Shown piece after piece: positions 35,469 through 48,769 of a DNA stretch of 64,000 bases. How positions within the stretch are numbered: the first letter of the stretch is position 1; every line of letters begins with the position of its first letter. Source of the stretch: Balaenoptera acutorostrata. Taxonomy: Eukaryota; Chordata; Mammalia; Artiodactyla; Balaenopteridae. The stretch spans positions 1,860,001 to 1,924,000 of the forward strand of contig NW_026646029.1 of the NCBI RefSeq assembly GCF_949987535.1, read 5' to 3'. The position numbers and the translations under genes are program-made. The notes below the pieces were generated by a model. It saw only the letters and a program-made list of their open reading frames with translations. It did no database searches and was not told the DNA's origin.

Positions 35469-38400
35469 AATGGTCAGTCGACTGGTGTGAGTTGAAAACT
35501 TTATGTAGATTAGATTGCATGAGTCTAATACTTCCTGAGGTTGAGCTTTTGTCCATTTTCCTGTTTTAAAAAAGAGAGTGAGGAAAACTTACCTCTTCAT
35601 ACTACCTTCTTGAAAATTTTGCCTGTTTTGAATTGTTTGTATCCATTCCCTACCTCAGCACAATTTTGAGGGCAGGTGTCCTTTACAGCCCTGAGTCCTT
35701 GTGAATGGTAAGTGACCATTAGCTGTGGGTTAAAAGCTGCTCTTGCGGGATTCGGCCACAAGGCGGCAGCATTTCTCCTTTACCAAATCTGGTTACTAGG
35801 GCAACAGAGCCTTACTGGAAGTGGTGTTCTAGGTTGTAAATTAGAATGGAATGTGCGAGGAAAAAGCCCTTTAAGTTTATGTCTCATTACTTCTTGTTGG
35901 TATTTTTAACTTAATTTTTATTTTTTATCACAGCAAGCTTGATTACAAGGTTTTGTTTGTTCTAGGTGTGCAAGATGGGGTTCTTTCACACATATACATA
36001 TATCTATTCTTCTTCAGATCCTTGTCCCACGTAGGTTATGACACAATGTTGAGTAGTCTTCTCTTGGTATTGCGTAGGTCTTTGGTGATTATATATTTCA
36101 CATGTGTTTGTATCTCTCTGTTAACCTCAATATGGTAATGTATCCAATCCTCACACCTTTCCATTTGGTGAACCCTAAGTTATTTTAATGAATCTATGAT
36201 AGTGTTTCTCCGTGGAAATATCTCTGTTTGTATCATTTTTTAGGTAACACCTATATGTGATATGATAGGATATGTGTCTTTCGCTTTCTCACTTACTCCA
36301 AGTTGCGTGATTACTTCTAGGCTCATCTATGGTGCTGCAAATGGCATTGTTTCATTTTTTCACTAGCTCATAGTCCATCTGTACAGGTAGCAGTTCTTCT
36401 TTGTCCACCCATCTGTCGGTGGACTTTTTGGTTACTTCCATATCTTGGCTATTGTAATACTATGCCATGCAGATTTGCGTGCCTGTGTCCTTCCAATTCT
36501 GTCTTCTTAGTTTATAGGTCCAGGAATAGGTCTGCTGGATCCTATGGTAGCTCAATGTTTACCTTTTAAAGGCACCTCTATTCTGTTCTCCTTAGTGGCT
36601 CTTTCCAGGTTAGGTCCCACTTAAAGTGGAGGGTATGTATTTCTTCCCAGCACCCTCAGCATTTATTCTTTGTAGTTTTTGCGGATGGTTATTCTGAGTG
36701 GTGTGAGCTGATACCTCTTTGTGGTTCAATTTGCATGTGTCTCATAATGCGTTGAAATTGAGCTTTAAGACATGCCCTTTTTATTTTTCCAGCTGTGATT
36801 AGAGCTTATTTCTTCAATGTGTTTTCTTAAAGTATGTGTCACCCTTGGCAATATTTTGGCCATTATCTCCCTCAAGACATTTTGAGGGCAGGTTTCATTT
36901 ACAGCCCTGCAGTACTTGTTCATATGAAGTGACCATTAGCTCAGGCTTTAAACCTGCTTTTGCAGGTAACGGCCAGAGAGCGGCAGCCTTTCTACGTTCC
37001 CCTTGCTGGTACTAGGGAAACAGACCTACCGGCCAGTGGTGTTCTTCGGTTATAAATTCGAGTGCAATGTGCCCGGATAAACCCACAAATGTTGATGTCT
37101 CCTTGCTTTTGTTTGTTTTTAAATTTAATTTATATTTATTATTAGAGTAATATTCCATTGTGTACGTGGACCACTTCTTCTTGGTGCATTCCTCGGTTGA
37201 TGGACATTTTCATTGCTTCCGAGTGCTGGCTACGGTAAATCTTGCTGGCATACAGGTTTGCCAGCCTGGGACTTTTTGATTCTCATTTTCTCAGGTGATA
37301 GGCCAAGCAGTGGTTGTGATTGATTGACTGGTAGCTCAATGTTTCCCTTTTCAAACCACCTACATTGTGTTTTCATTAGTGGCTCTTTACATGCCCCCCC
37401 TTACAACCGAGGGTACGCATTTCTCCACCCTCCCTTCACCGTTTATTTTTTGCAGCATTTTTCCTAATGGCCATTCGGACTGCTGTGGGCTGATAGGTTT
37501 TTTTTTTTAATATGGGTATGCATGTCATTAACATTTTTAAAATTCATCATATTCCTACGCCTTTTTCTTTTCTCTTAAAAGAAAAAACCGTGAGTACAAT
37601 ATAGCTCTTGAAATTGTCTTCTTCGAAGGTTGCCCTCTTCTGAATTTTTGGGTCGATTTTTGACCCCAGAAATTTTCTGGAGGGCCGGTGTCATTTACAG
37701 AACTGCAAGTTGGTGAAAATTTAGTGACCTTTTGCAGTGGGTTCAAAGCTGCTGTTGTGGGAAACGGCCACAAGGAGGTAGCATTTCTCCATTCCCCAAT
37801 CTGGGTACTAGGGCAACAGAGCCTTTCTGGAAGTCATTGCCCTAGGTTGTAAATTAGAATGGAATTTGCCAGGAGAAATCCCCATAAGTTTATGTCTCAT
37901 TACTTCTTCTTGGTTTTTAAAATTTTTTTAATCTGGGTAAAGTTTAGAATATTGTTTGTCCTAGGTGTACACAATCTGGTCCATGTGTACATTATGCATG
38001 TCTATTAATGTACAGATCCTCTTCCCATGTAAAATATGACAGTGTTCCGTCGACCTCCCTGGCTATGTGTTCGGTCTTTTTGATACATGTATATAATATG
38101 TATTTGTATATGTATAGTAACACTGATCTTCATTTCTCAATTCCCCCCTCCTTTCCTTTTAGATGAGCATAGTTTGTTTTCTAAGCCTGTGAGTGTCTTT
38201 CTCTTTGCAAATATGTTCATCTGTGTCAGTTATTAGATAATGCCCTAAGTGATAATATAGGCTATAGGTCTTTTGCTTTCCGACCTGCTTCATGTTTTGT
38301 GATTATCTCCAGGCTCACGTATGGTGCCTCAAAGAGCAGTGCTTCCACGTTTTCCATGGCTCATATTGAATTGTGTACATGGACCACTTCTTCTTGGTGC

Positions 38401-39901
38401 ATTCCTCTGTTGATGGACATTTTCGTTGCTTCCAAGTGTTGCCTATGGTAAATATTGCTGGAGTGCAGGATTGCCAGCCTGTGATTTTTGATTTTCATTT
38501 TCTCAGGTGATAGACCCAGCAGTGGGTATGATTGATTGACTGGTATGGTAGCTCAACGTTTACCTTTTCAAGGCACCTGAATTGTGCTTTCATTAGTGGC
38601 TCTTACCACGTCCCCCTTAGAATCGAGGGTACGCCTTTCTCCACAATCACGTCAGCATTTATTGTTTGCAGCATTTTTGTTGATGGCCATTCTGACTGGT
38701 GTGAGCTGATAGGTTTTTGTAATTTGGGTTTACATGTCTGTAAAAATTCCTACAATTCATCATTTTTCCACGCCTTTTTCTTTTCTGTTAAAAGAAAAAA
38801 GAAAAAAAGTGTGAGTATAATATACCTCTTCAAAGTTTCTTTTTGGAAGGTGGCACTCTAGAATTTTTTGGTCGATTTTCGACCTCAGTATTTTTTGGAG
38901 GGCCGGTGTGATTTACAGACCTGCAATTGGTGAATATTTAGTGACCTTTGCAGTGGGATTAAAGCTGCTGTTGTGGGAAACGGCCACTAGGATGCAGCAT
39001 TTCTCCATTCCCAAATCTGGGTACTAGGGCAGCAGAGCCGTTCTGGAAGTTGTTTGCCTAGGTTTTAATTCTGGATGGAATGTGCCAGGAAAACCCCCCA
39101 TAAGTTTATGTCTCATTACTCCTAGTTCGTTGTTTTCATGTTTTCAATTGGGGTAATGGTTAGAATGTTGCTTGTCCAAGGTGTACACACTCTGGTTCAT
39201 CTACATATTCTATATACCTATTTATGTAGAGATCCTCTTCCCGTGTAAATTATTACAGAGTGTTCCGTAATCCTTCCTTGCTATATGGTCGGTCTTTTTG
39301 ATATATGTAGATAATATGTATTTGTATACATATGGTAACGCTAATCTTCATTTATCCATCCCCCCCACCTTTCCTTTTAGATAAGCATAGTTTTTTTAAT
39401 AAGTCTGTGATTGACTTTCTCTGTGGAAATATGTTGATTTGTGTCAGTTCTTAGATAACGCCTATAAGTGATATCATAGGATATAGGACTTTTGCTTTCC
39501 GACTTACCTCATGTTCTGTGATTATCTCCAAGATCATCTATGGTGCCTCAAAGAGCAGTGTTTCATTGTTTTCCATGGCTAGTATTCATTGTGTACATGG
39601 ACCACTTCTTCTTTATCCTTTCATCTGTTGATGGACATTGTGGTTGCTTCACTGTCTTGTCTATTGTGAATAAGGCTGCAGTGCAGCTTTTGCAGCCCGG
39701 GTCTTCTTCATTCTGGTCTTCTCAGGTGAGAGGCCCATGGGTGCGCCTGCTGGATTGAATGGTACCTCAATTTTTCCTTTGAAACGCAGCTCCTTTCTGT
39801 TCTCATTATTGGTAGTTAACCCCTTTACATCTCACCAGCAGCTGGAGGGTACACATTTCTCTAAAACCTCTTCAGCATTTATTGTTTGTAGACTTTTTGC
39901 C
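35469..39901 (+). repeat. Unit copy 9 (4433 bp)
   Basis: Belongs with copies 7 and 8 on its right side (T at 3601, 7-T run at 3923) but has G at 4314. It has C at unit 1259, like its right-hand neighbours 10-12. This is a transition copy between two local clusters. Confidence 0.97.
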
Positions 39902-42900
39902 AATGGTCAGTCGACTGGTGTGAGTTGAAAACTTTATGTAGATTAGATTGCATGAGTCTAATACTTCCTGAGGTTGAGCTTTTGTCCATTTTCCTGTTTT
40001 AAAAAAGAGAGTGAGGAAAACTTACCTCTTCATACTACCTTCTTGAAAATTTTGCCTGTTTTGAATTGTTTGTATCCATTCCCTACCTCAGCACAATTTT
40101 GAGGGCAGGTGTCCTTTACAGCCCTGAGTCCTTGTGAATGGTAAGTGACCATTAGCTGTGGGTTAAAAGCTGCTCTTGCGGGATTCGGCCACAAGGCGGC
40201 AGCATTTCTCCTTTACCAAATCTGGTTACTAGGGCAACAGAGCCTTACTGGAAGTGGTGTTCTAGGTTGTAAATTAGAATGGAATGTGCGAGGAAAAAGC
40301 CCTTTAAGTTTATGTCTCATTACTTCTTGTTGGTATTTTTAACTTAATTTTTATTTTTTATCACAGCAAGCTTGATTACAAGGTTTTGTTTGTTCTAGGT
40401 GTGCAAGATGGGGTTCTTTCACACATATACATATATCTATTCTTCTTCGGATCCTTGTCCCACGTAGGTTATGACACAATGTTGAGTAGTCTTCTCTTGG
40501 TATTGCGTAGGTCTTTGGTGATTATATATTTCACATGTGTTTGTATCTCTCTGTTAACCTCAATATGGTAATGTATCCAATCCTCACACCTTTCCATTTG
40601 GTGAACCCTAAGTTATTTTAATGAATCTATGATAGTGTTTCTCCGTGGAAATATCTCTGTTTGTATCATTTTTTAGGTAACACCTATATGTGATATGATA
40701 GGATATGTGTCTTTCGCTTTCTCACTTACTCCAAGTTGCGTGATTACTTCTAGGCTCATCTATGGTGCTGCAAATGGCATTGTTTCATTTTTTCACTAGC
40801 TCATAGTCCATCTGTACAGGTAGCAGTTCTTCTTTGTCCACCCATCTGTCGGTGGACTTTTTGGTTACTTCCATATTTTGGCTATTGTAATACTATGCCA
40901 TGCAGATTTGCGTGCCTGTGTCCTTCCAATTCTGTCTTCTTAGTTTATAGGTCCAGGAATAGGTCTGCTGGATCCTATGGTAGCTCAATGTTTACCTTTT
41001 AAAGGCACCTCTATTCTGTTCTCCTTAGTGGCTCTTTCCAGGTTAGGTCCCACTTAAAGTGGAGGGTATGTATTTCTTCCCAGCACCCTCAGCATTTATT
41101 CTTTGTAGTTTTTGCGGATGGTTATTCTGAGTGGTGTGAGCTGATACCTCTTTGTGGTTCAATTTGCATGTGTCTCATAATGCGTTGAAATTGAGCTTTA
41201 AGACATGCCCTTTTTATTTTTCCAGCTGTGATTAGAGCTTATTTCTTCAATGTGTTTTCTTAAAGTATGTGTCACCCTTGGCAATATTTTGGCCATTATC
41301 TCCCTCAAGACATTTTGAGGGCAGGTTTCATTTACAGCCCTGCAGTACTTGTTCATATGAAGTGACCATTAGCTCAGGCTTTAAACCTGCTTTTGCAGGT
41401 AACGGCCAGAGAGCGGCAGCCTTTCTACGTTCCCCTTGCTGGTACTAGGGAAACAGACCTACCGGCCAGTGGTGTTCTTCGGTTATAAATTCGAGTGCAA
41501 TGTGCCCGGATAAACCCACAAATGTTGATGTCTCCTTGCTTTTGTTTGTTTTTAAATTTAATTTATATTTATTATTAGAGTAATATTCCATTGTGTACGT
41601 GGACCACTTCTTCTTGGTGCATTCCTCGGTTGATGGACATTTTCATTGCTTCCGAGTGCTGGCTACGGTAAATCTTGCTGGCATACAGGTTTGCCAGCCT
41701 GGGACTTTTTGATTCTCATTTTCTCAGGTGATAGGCCAAGCAGTGGTTGTGATTGATTGACTGGTAGCTCAATGTTTCCCTTTTCAAACCACCTACATTG
41801 TGTTTTCATTAGTGGCTCTTTACATGCCCCCCCTTACAACCGAGGGTACGCATTTCTCCACCCTCCCTTCACCGTTTATTTTTTGCAGCATTTTTCCTAA
41901 TGGCCATTCGGACTGCTGTGGGCTGATAGGTTTTTTTTTTTAATATGGGTATGCATGTCATTAACATTTTTAAAATTCATCATATTCCTACGCCTTTTTC
42001 TTTTCTCTTAAAAGAAAAAACCGTGAGTACAATATAGCTCTTGAAATTGTCTTCTTCGAAGGTTGCCCTCTTCTGAATTTTTGGGTCGATTTTTGACCCC
42101 AGAAATTTTCTGGAGGGCCGGTGTCATTTACAGAACTGCAAGTTGGTGAAAATTTAGTGACCTTTTGCAGTGGGTTCAAAGCTGCTGTTGTGGGAAACGG
42201 CCACAAGGAGGTAGCATTTCTCCATTCCCCAATCTGGGTACTAGGGCAACAGAGCCTTTCTGGAAGTCATTGCCCTAGGTTGTAAATTAGAATGGAATTT
42301 GCCAGGAGAAATCCCCATAAGTTTATGTCTCATTACTTCTTCTTGGTTTTTAAAATTTTTTTAATCTGGGTAAAGTTTAGAATATTGTTTGTCCTAGGTG
42401 TACACAATCTGGTCCATGTGTACATTATGCATGTCTATTAATGTACAGATCCTCTTCCCATGTAAAATATGACAGTGTTCCGTCGACCTCCCTGGCTATG
42501 TGTTCGGTCTTTTTGATACATGTATATAATATGTATTTGTATATGTATAGTAACACTGATCTTCATTTCTCAATTCCCCCCTCCTTTCCTTTTAGATGAG
42601 CATAGTTTGTTTTCTAAGCCTGTGAGTGTCTTTCTCTTTGCAAATATGTTCATCTGTGTCAGTTATTAGATAATGCCCTAAGTGATAATATAGGCTATAG
42701 GTCTTTTGCTTTCCGACCTGCTTCATGTTTTGTGATTATCTCCAGGCTCACGTATGGTGCCTCAAAGAGCAGTGCTTCCACGTTTTCCATGGCTCATATT
42801 GAATTGTGTACATGGACCACTTCTTCTTGGTGCATTCCTCTGTTGATGGACATTTTCGTTGCTTCCAAGTGTTGCCTATGGTAAATATTGCTGGAGTGCA

Positions 42901-44335
42901 GGATTGCCAGCCTGTGATTTTTGATTTTCATTTTCTCAGGTGATAGACCCAGCAGTGGGTATGATTGATTGACTGGTATGGTAGCTCAACGTTTACCTTT
43001 TCAAGGCACCTGAATTGTGCTTTCATTAGTGGCTCTTACCACGTCCCCCTTAGAATCGAGGGTACGCCTTTCTCCACAATCACGTCAGCATTTATTGTTT
43101 GCAGCATTTTTGTTGATGGCCATTCTGACTGGTGTGAGCTGATAGGTTTTTGTAATTTGGGTTTACATGTCTGTAAAAATTCCTACAATTCATCATTTTT
43201 CCACGCCTTTTTCTTTTCTGTTAAAAGAAAAAAGAAAAAAAGTGTGAGTATAATATACCTCTTCAAAGTTTCTTTTTGGAAGGTGGCACTCTAGAATTTT
43301 TTGGTCGATTTTCGACCTCAGTATTTTTTGGAGGGCCGGTGTGATTTACAGACCTGCAATTGGTGAATATTTAGTGACCTTTGCAGTGGGATTAAAGCTG
43401 CTGTTGTGGGAAACGGCCACTAGGATGCAGCATTTCTCCATTCCCAAATCTGGGTACTAGGGCAGCAGAGCCGTTCTGGAAGTTGTTTGCCTAGGTTTTA
43501 AATCTGGATGGAATGTGCCAGGAAAACCCCCCATAAGTTTATGTCTCATTACTCCTAGTTCGTTGTTTTCATGTTTTCAATTGGGGTAATGGTTAGAATG
43601 TTGCTTGTCCAAGGTGTACACACTCTGGTTCATCTACATATTCTATATACCTATTTATGTAGAGATCCTCTTCCCGTGTAAATTATTACAGAGTGTTCCG
43701 TAATCCTTCCTTGCTATATGGTCGGTCTTTTTGATATATGTAGATAATATGTATTTGTATACATATGGTAACGCTAATCTTCATTTATCCATCCCCCCCA
43801 CCTTTCCTTTTAGATAAGCATAGTTTTTTTTAATAAGTCTGTGATTGACTTTCTCTGTGGAAATATGTTGATTTGTGTCAGTTCTTAGATAACGCCTATA
43901 AGTGATATCATAGGATATAGGACTTTTGCTTTCCGACTTACCTCATGTTCTGTGATTATCTCCAAGATCATCTATGGTGCCTCAAAGAGCAGTGTTTCAT
44001 TGTTTTCCATGGCTAGTATTCATTGTGTACATGGACCACTTCTTCTTTATCCTTTCATCTGTTGATGGACATTGTGGTTGCTTCACTGTCTTGTCTATTG
44101 TGAATAAGGCTGCAGTGCAGCTTTTGCAGCCCGGGTCTTCTTCATTCTGGTCTTCTCAGGTGAGAGGCCCATGGGTGCGCCTGCTGGATTGAATGGTACC
44201 TCAATTTTTCCTTTGAAACGCAGCTCCTTTCTGTTCTCATTATTGGTAGTTAACCCCTTTACATCTCACCAGCAGCTGGAGGGTACACATTTCTCTAAAA
44301 CCTCTTCAGCATTTATTGTTTGTAGACTTTTTGCC
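39902..44335 (+). repeat. Unit copy 10 (4434 bp)
   Basis: A at unit 35, G at 548 (BamHI site present, unlike neighbours 9 and 11), A at 720, C at 1259, 7-C/11-T block, A at 3601, 8-T run. It carries a private C-to-T at unit 976 (window 40877). Confidence 0.97.
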
Positions 44336-47300
44336 AATGGTCAGTCGACTGGTGTGAGTTGAAAACTTTATGTAGATTAGATTGCATGAGTCTAATACTT
44401 CCTGAGGTTGAGCTTTTGTCCATTTTCCTGTTTTAAAAAAGAGAGTGAGGAAAACTTACCTCTTCATACTACCTTCTTGAAAATTTTGCCTGTTTTGAAT
44501 TGTTTGTATCCATTCCCTACCTCAGCACAATTTTGAGGGCAGGTGTCCTTTACAGCCCTGAGTCCTTGTGAATGGTAAGTGACCATTAGCTGTGGGTTAA
44601 AAGCTGCTCTTGCGGGATTCGGCCACAAGGCGGCAGCATTTCTCCTTTACCAAATCTGGTTACTAGGGCAACAGAGCCTTACTGGAAGTGGTGTTCTAGG
44701 TTGTAAATTAGAATGGAATGTGCGAGGAAAAAGCCCTTTAAGTTTATGTCTCATTACTTCTTGTTGGTATTTTTAACTTAATTTTTATTTTTTATCACAG
44801 CAAGCTTGATTACAAGGTTTTGTTTGTTCTAGGTGTGCAAGATGGGGTTCTTTCACACATATACATATATCTATTCTTCTTCAGATCCTTGTCCCACGTA
44901 GGTTATGACACAATGTTGAGTAGTCTTCTCTTGGTATTGCGTAGGTCTTTGGTGATTATATATTTCACATGTGTTTGTATCTCTCTGTTAACCTCAATAT
45001 GGTAATGTATCCAATCCTCACACCTTTCCATTTGGTGAACCCTAAGTTATTTTAATGAATTTATGATAGTGTTTCTCCGTGGAAATATCTCTGTTTGTAT
45101 CATTTTTTAGGTAACACCTATATGTGATATGATAGGATATGTGTCTTTCGCTTTCTCACTTACTCCAAGTTGCGTGATTACTTCTAGGCTCATCTATGGT
45201 GCTGCAAATGGCATTGTTTCATTTTTTCACTAGCTCATAGTCCATCTGTACAGGTAGCAGTTCTTCTTTGTCCACCCATCTGTCGGTGGACTTTTTGGTT
45301 ACTTCCATATCTTGGCTATTGTAATACTATGCCATGCAGATTTGCGTGCCTGTGTCCTTCCAATTCTGTCTTCTTAGTTTATAGGTCCAGGAATAGGTCT
45401 GCTGGATCCTATGGTAGCTCAATGTTTACCTTTTAAAGGCACCTCTATTCTGTTCTCCTTAGTGGCTCTTTCCAGGTTAGGTCCCACTTAAAGTGGAGGG
45501 TATGTATTTCTTCCCAGCACCCTCAGCATTTATTCTTTGTAGTTTTTGCGGATGGTTATTCTGAGTGGTGTGAGCTGATACCTCTTTGTGGTTCAATTTG
45601 CATGTGTCTCATAATGCGTTGAAATTGAGCTTTAAGACATGCCCTTTTTATTTTTCCAGCTGTGATTAGAGCTTATTTCTTCAATGTGTTTTCTTAAAGT
45701 ATGTGTCACCCTTGGCAATATTTTGGCCATTATCTCCCTCAAGACATTTTGAGGGCAGGTTTCATTTACAGCCCTGCAGTACTTGTTCATATGAAGTGAC
45801 CATTAGCTCAGGCTTTAAACCTGCTTTTGCAGGTAACGGCCAGAGAGCGGCAGCCTTTCTACGTTCCCCTTGCTGGTACTAGGGAAACAGACCTACCGGC
45901 CAGTGGTGTTCTTCGGTTATAAATTCGAGTGCAATGTGCCCGGATAAACCCACAAATGTTGATGTCTCCTTGCTTTTGTTTGTTTTTAAATTTAATTTAT
46001 ATTTATTATTAGAGTAATATTCCATTGTGTACGTGGACCACTTCTTCTTGGTGCATTCCTCGGTTGATGGACATTTTCATTGCTTCCGAGTGCTGGCTAC
46101 GGTAAATCTTGCTGGCATACAGGTTTGCCAGCCTGGGACTTTTTGATTCTCATTTTCTCAGGTGATAGGCCAAGCAGTGGTTGTGATTGATTGACTGGTA
46201 GCTCAATGTTTCCCTTTTCAAACCACCTACATTGTGTTTTCATTAGTGGCTCTTTACATGCCCCCCCTTACAACCGAGGGTACGCATTTCTCCACCCTCC
46301 CTTCACCGTTTATTTTTTGCAGCATTTTTCCTAATGGCCATTCGGACTGCTGTGGGCTGATAGGTTTTTTTTTTTAATATGGGTATGCATGTCATTAACA
46401 TTTTTAAAATTCATCATATTCCTACGCCTTTTTCTTTTCTCTTAAAAGAAAAAACCGTGAGTACAATATAGCTCTTGAAATTGTCTTCTTCGAAGGTTGC
46501 CCTCTTCTGAATTTTTGGGTCGATTTTTGACCCCAGAAATTTTCTGGAGGGCCGGTGTCATTTACAGAACTGCAAGTTGGTGAAAATTTAGTGACCTTTT
46601 GCAGTGGGTTCAAAGCTGCTGTTGTGGGAAACGGCCACAAGGAGGTAGCATTTCTCCATTCCCCAATCTGGGTACTAGGGCAACAGAGCCTTTCTGGAAG
46701 TCATTGCCCTAGGTTGTAAATTAGAATGGAATTTGCCAGGAGAAATCCCCATAAGTTTATGTCTCATTACTTCTTCTTGGTTTTTAAAATTTTTTTAATC
46801 TGGGTAAAGTTTAGAATATTGTTTGTCCTAGGTGTACACAATCTGGTCCATGTGTACATTATGCATGTCTATTAATGTACAGATCCTCTTCCCATGTAAA
46901 ATATGACAGTGTTCCGTCGACCTCCCTGGCTATGTGTTCGGTCTTTTTGATACATGTATATAATATGTATTTGTATATGTATAGTAACACTGATCTTCAT
47001 TTCTCAATTCCCCCCTCCTTTCCTTTTAGATGAGCATAGTTTGTTTTCTAAGCCTGTGAGTGTCTTTCTCTTTGCAAATATGTTCATCTGTGTCAGTTAT
47101 TAGATAATGCCCTAAGTGATAATATAGGCTATAGGTCTTTTGCTTTCCGACCTGCTTCATGTTTTGTGATTATCTCCAGGCTCACGTATGGTGCCTCAAA
47201 GAGCAGTGCTTCCACGTTTTCCATGGCTCATATTGAATTGTGTACATGGACCACTTCTTCTTGGTGCATTCCTCTGTTGATGGACATTTTCGTTGCTTCC

Positions 47301-48769
47301 AAGTGTTGCCTATGGTAAATATTGCTGGAGTGCAGGATTGCCAGCCTGTGATTTTTGATTTTCATTTTCTCAGGTGATAGACCCAGCAGTGGGTATGATT
47401 GATTGACTGGTATGGTAGCTCAACGTTTACCTTTTCAAGGCACCTGAATTGTGCTTTCATTAGTGGCTCTTACCACGTCCCCCTTAGAATCGAGGGTACG
47501 CCTTTCTCCACAATCACGTCAGCATTTATTGTTTGCAGCATTTTTGTTGATGGCCATTCTGACTGGTGTGAGCTGATAGGTTTTTGTAATTTGGGTTTAC
47601 ATGTCTGTAAAAATTCCTACAATTCATCATTTTTCCACGCCTTTTTCTTTTCTGTTAAAAGAAAAAAGAAAAAAAGTGTGAGTATAATATACCTCTTCAA
47701 AGTTTCTTTTTGGAAGGTGGCACTCTAGAATTTTTTGGTCGATTTTCGACCTCAGTATTTTTTGGAGGGCCGGTGTGATTTACAGACCTGCAATTGGTGA
47801 ATATTTAGTGACCTTTGCAGTGGGATTAAAGCTGCTGTTGTGGGAAACGGCCACTAGGATGCAGCATTTCTCCATTCCCAAATCTGGGTACTAGGGCAGC
47901 AGAGCCGTTCTGGAAGTTGTTTGCCTAGGTTTTAAATCTGGATGGAATGTGCCAGGAAAACCCCCCATAAGTTTATGTCTCATTACTCCTAGTTCGTTGT
48001 TTTCATGTTTTCAATTGGGGTAATGGTTAGAATGTTGCTTGTCCAAGGTGTACACACTCTGGTTCATCTACATATTCTATATACCTATTTATGTAGAGAT
48101 CCTCTTCCCGTGTAAATTATTACAGAGTGTTCCGTAATCCTTCCTTGCTATATGGTCGGTCTTTTTGATATATGTAGATAATATGTATTTGTATACATAT
48201 GGTAACGCTAATCTTCATTTATCCATCCCCCCCACCTTTCCTTTTAGATAAGCATAGTTTTTTTTAATAAGTCTGTGATTGACTTTCTCTGTGGAAATAT
48301 GTTGATTTGTGTCAGTTCTTAGATAACGCCTATAAGTGATATCATAGGATATAGGACTTTTGCTTTCCGACTTACCTCATGTTCTGTGATTATCTCCAAG
48401 ATCATCTATGGTGCCTCAAAGAGCAGTGTTTCATTGTTTTCCATGGCTAGTATTCATTGTGTACATGGACCACTTCTTCTTTATCCTTTCATCTGTTGAT
48501 GGACATTGTGGTTGCTTCACTGTCTTGTCTATTGTGAATAAGGCTGCAGTGCAGCTTTTGCAGCCCGGGTCTTCTTCATTCTGGTCTTCTCAGGTGAGAG
48601 GCCCATGGGTGCGCCTGCTGGATTGAATGGTACCTCAATTTTTCCTTTGAAACGCAGCTCCTTTCTGTTCTCATTATTGGTAGTTAACCCCTTTACATCT
48701 CACCAGCAGCTGGAGGGTACACATTTCTCTAAAACCTCTTCAGCATTTATTGTTTGTAGACTTTTTGCC
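44336..48769 (+). repeat. Unit copy 11 (4434 bp)
   Basis: A at unit 35, 548 and 720, C at 1259, 7-C/11-T block, T at 3480, A at 3601, 8-T run. It carries a private C-to-T at unit 726 (window 45061). Confidence 0.97.
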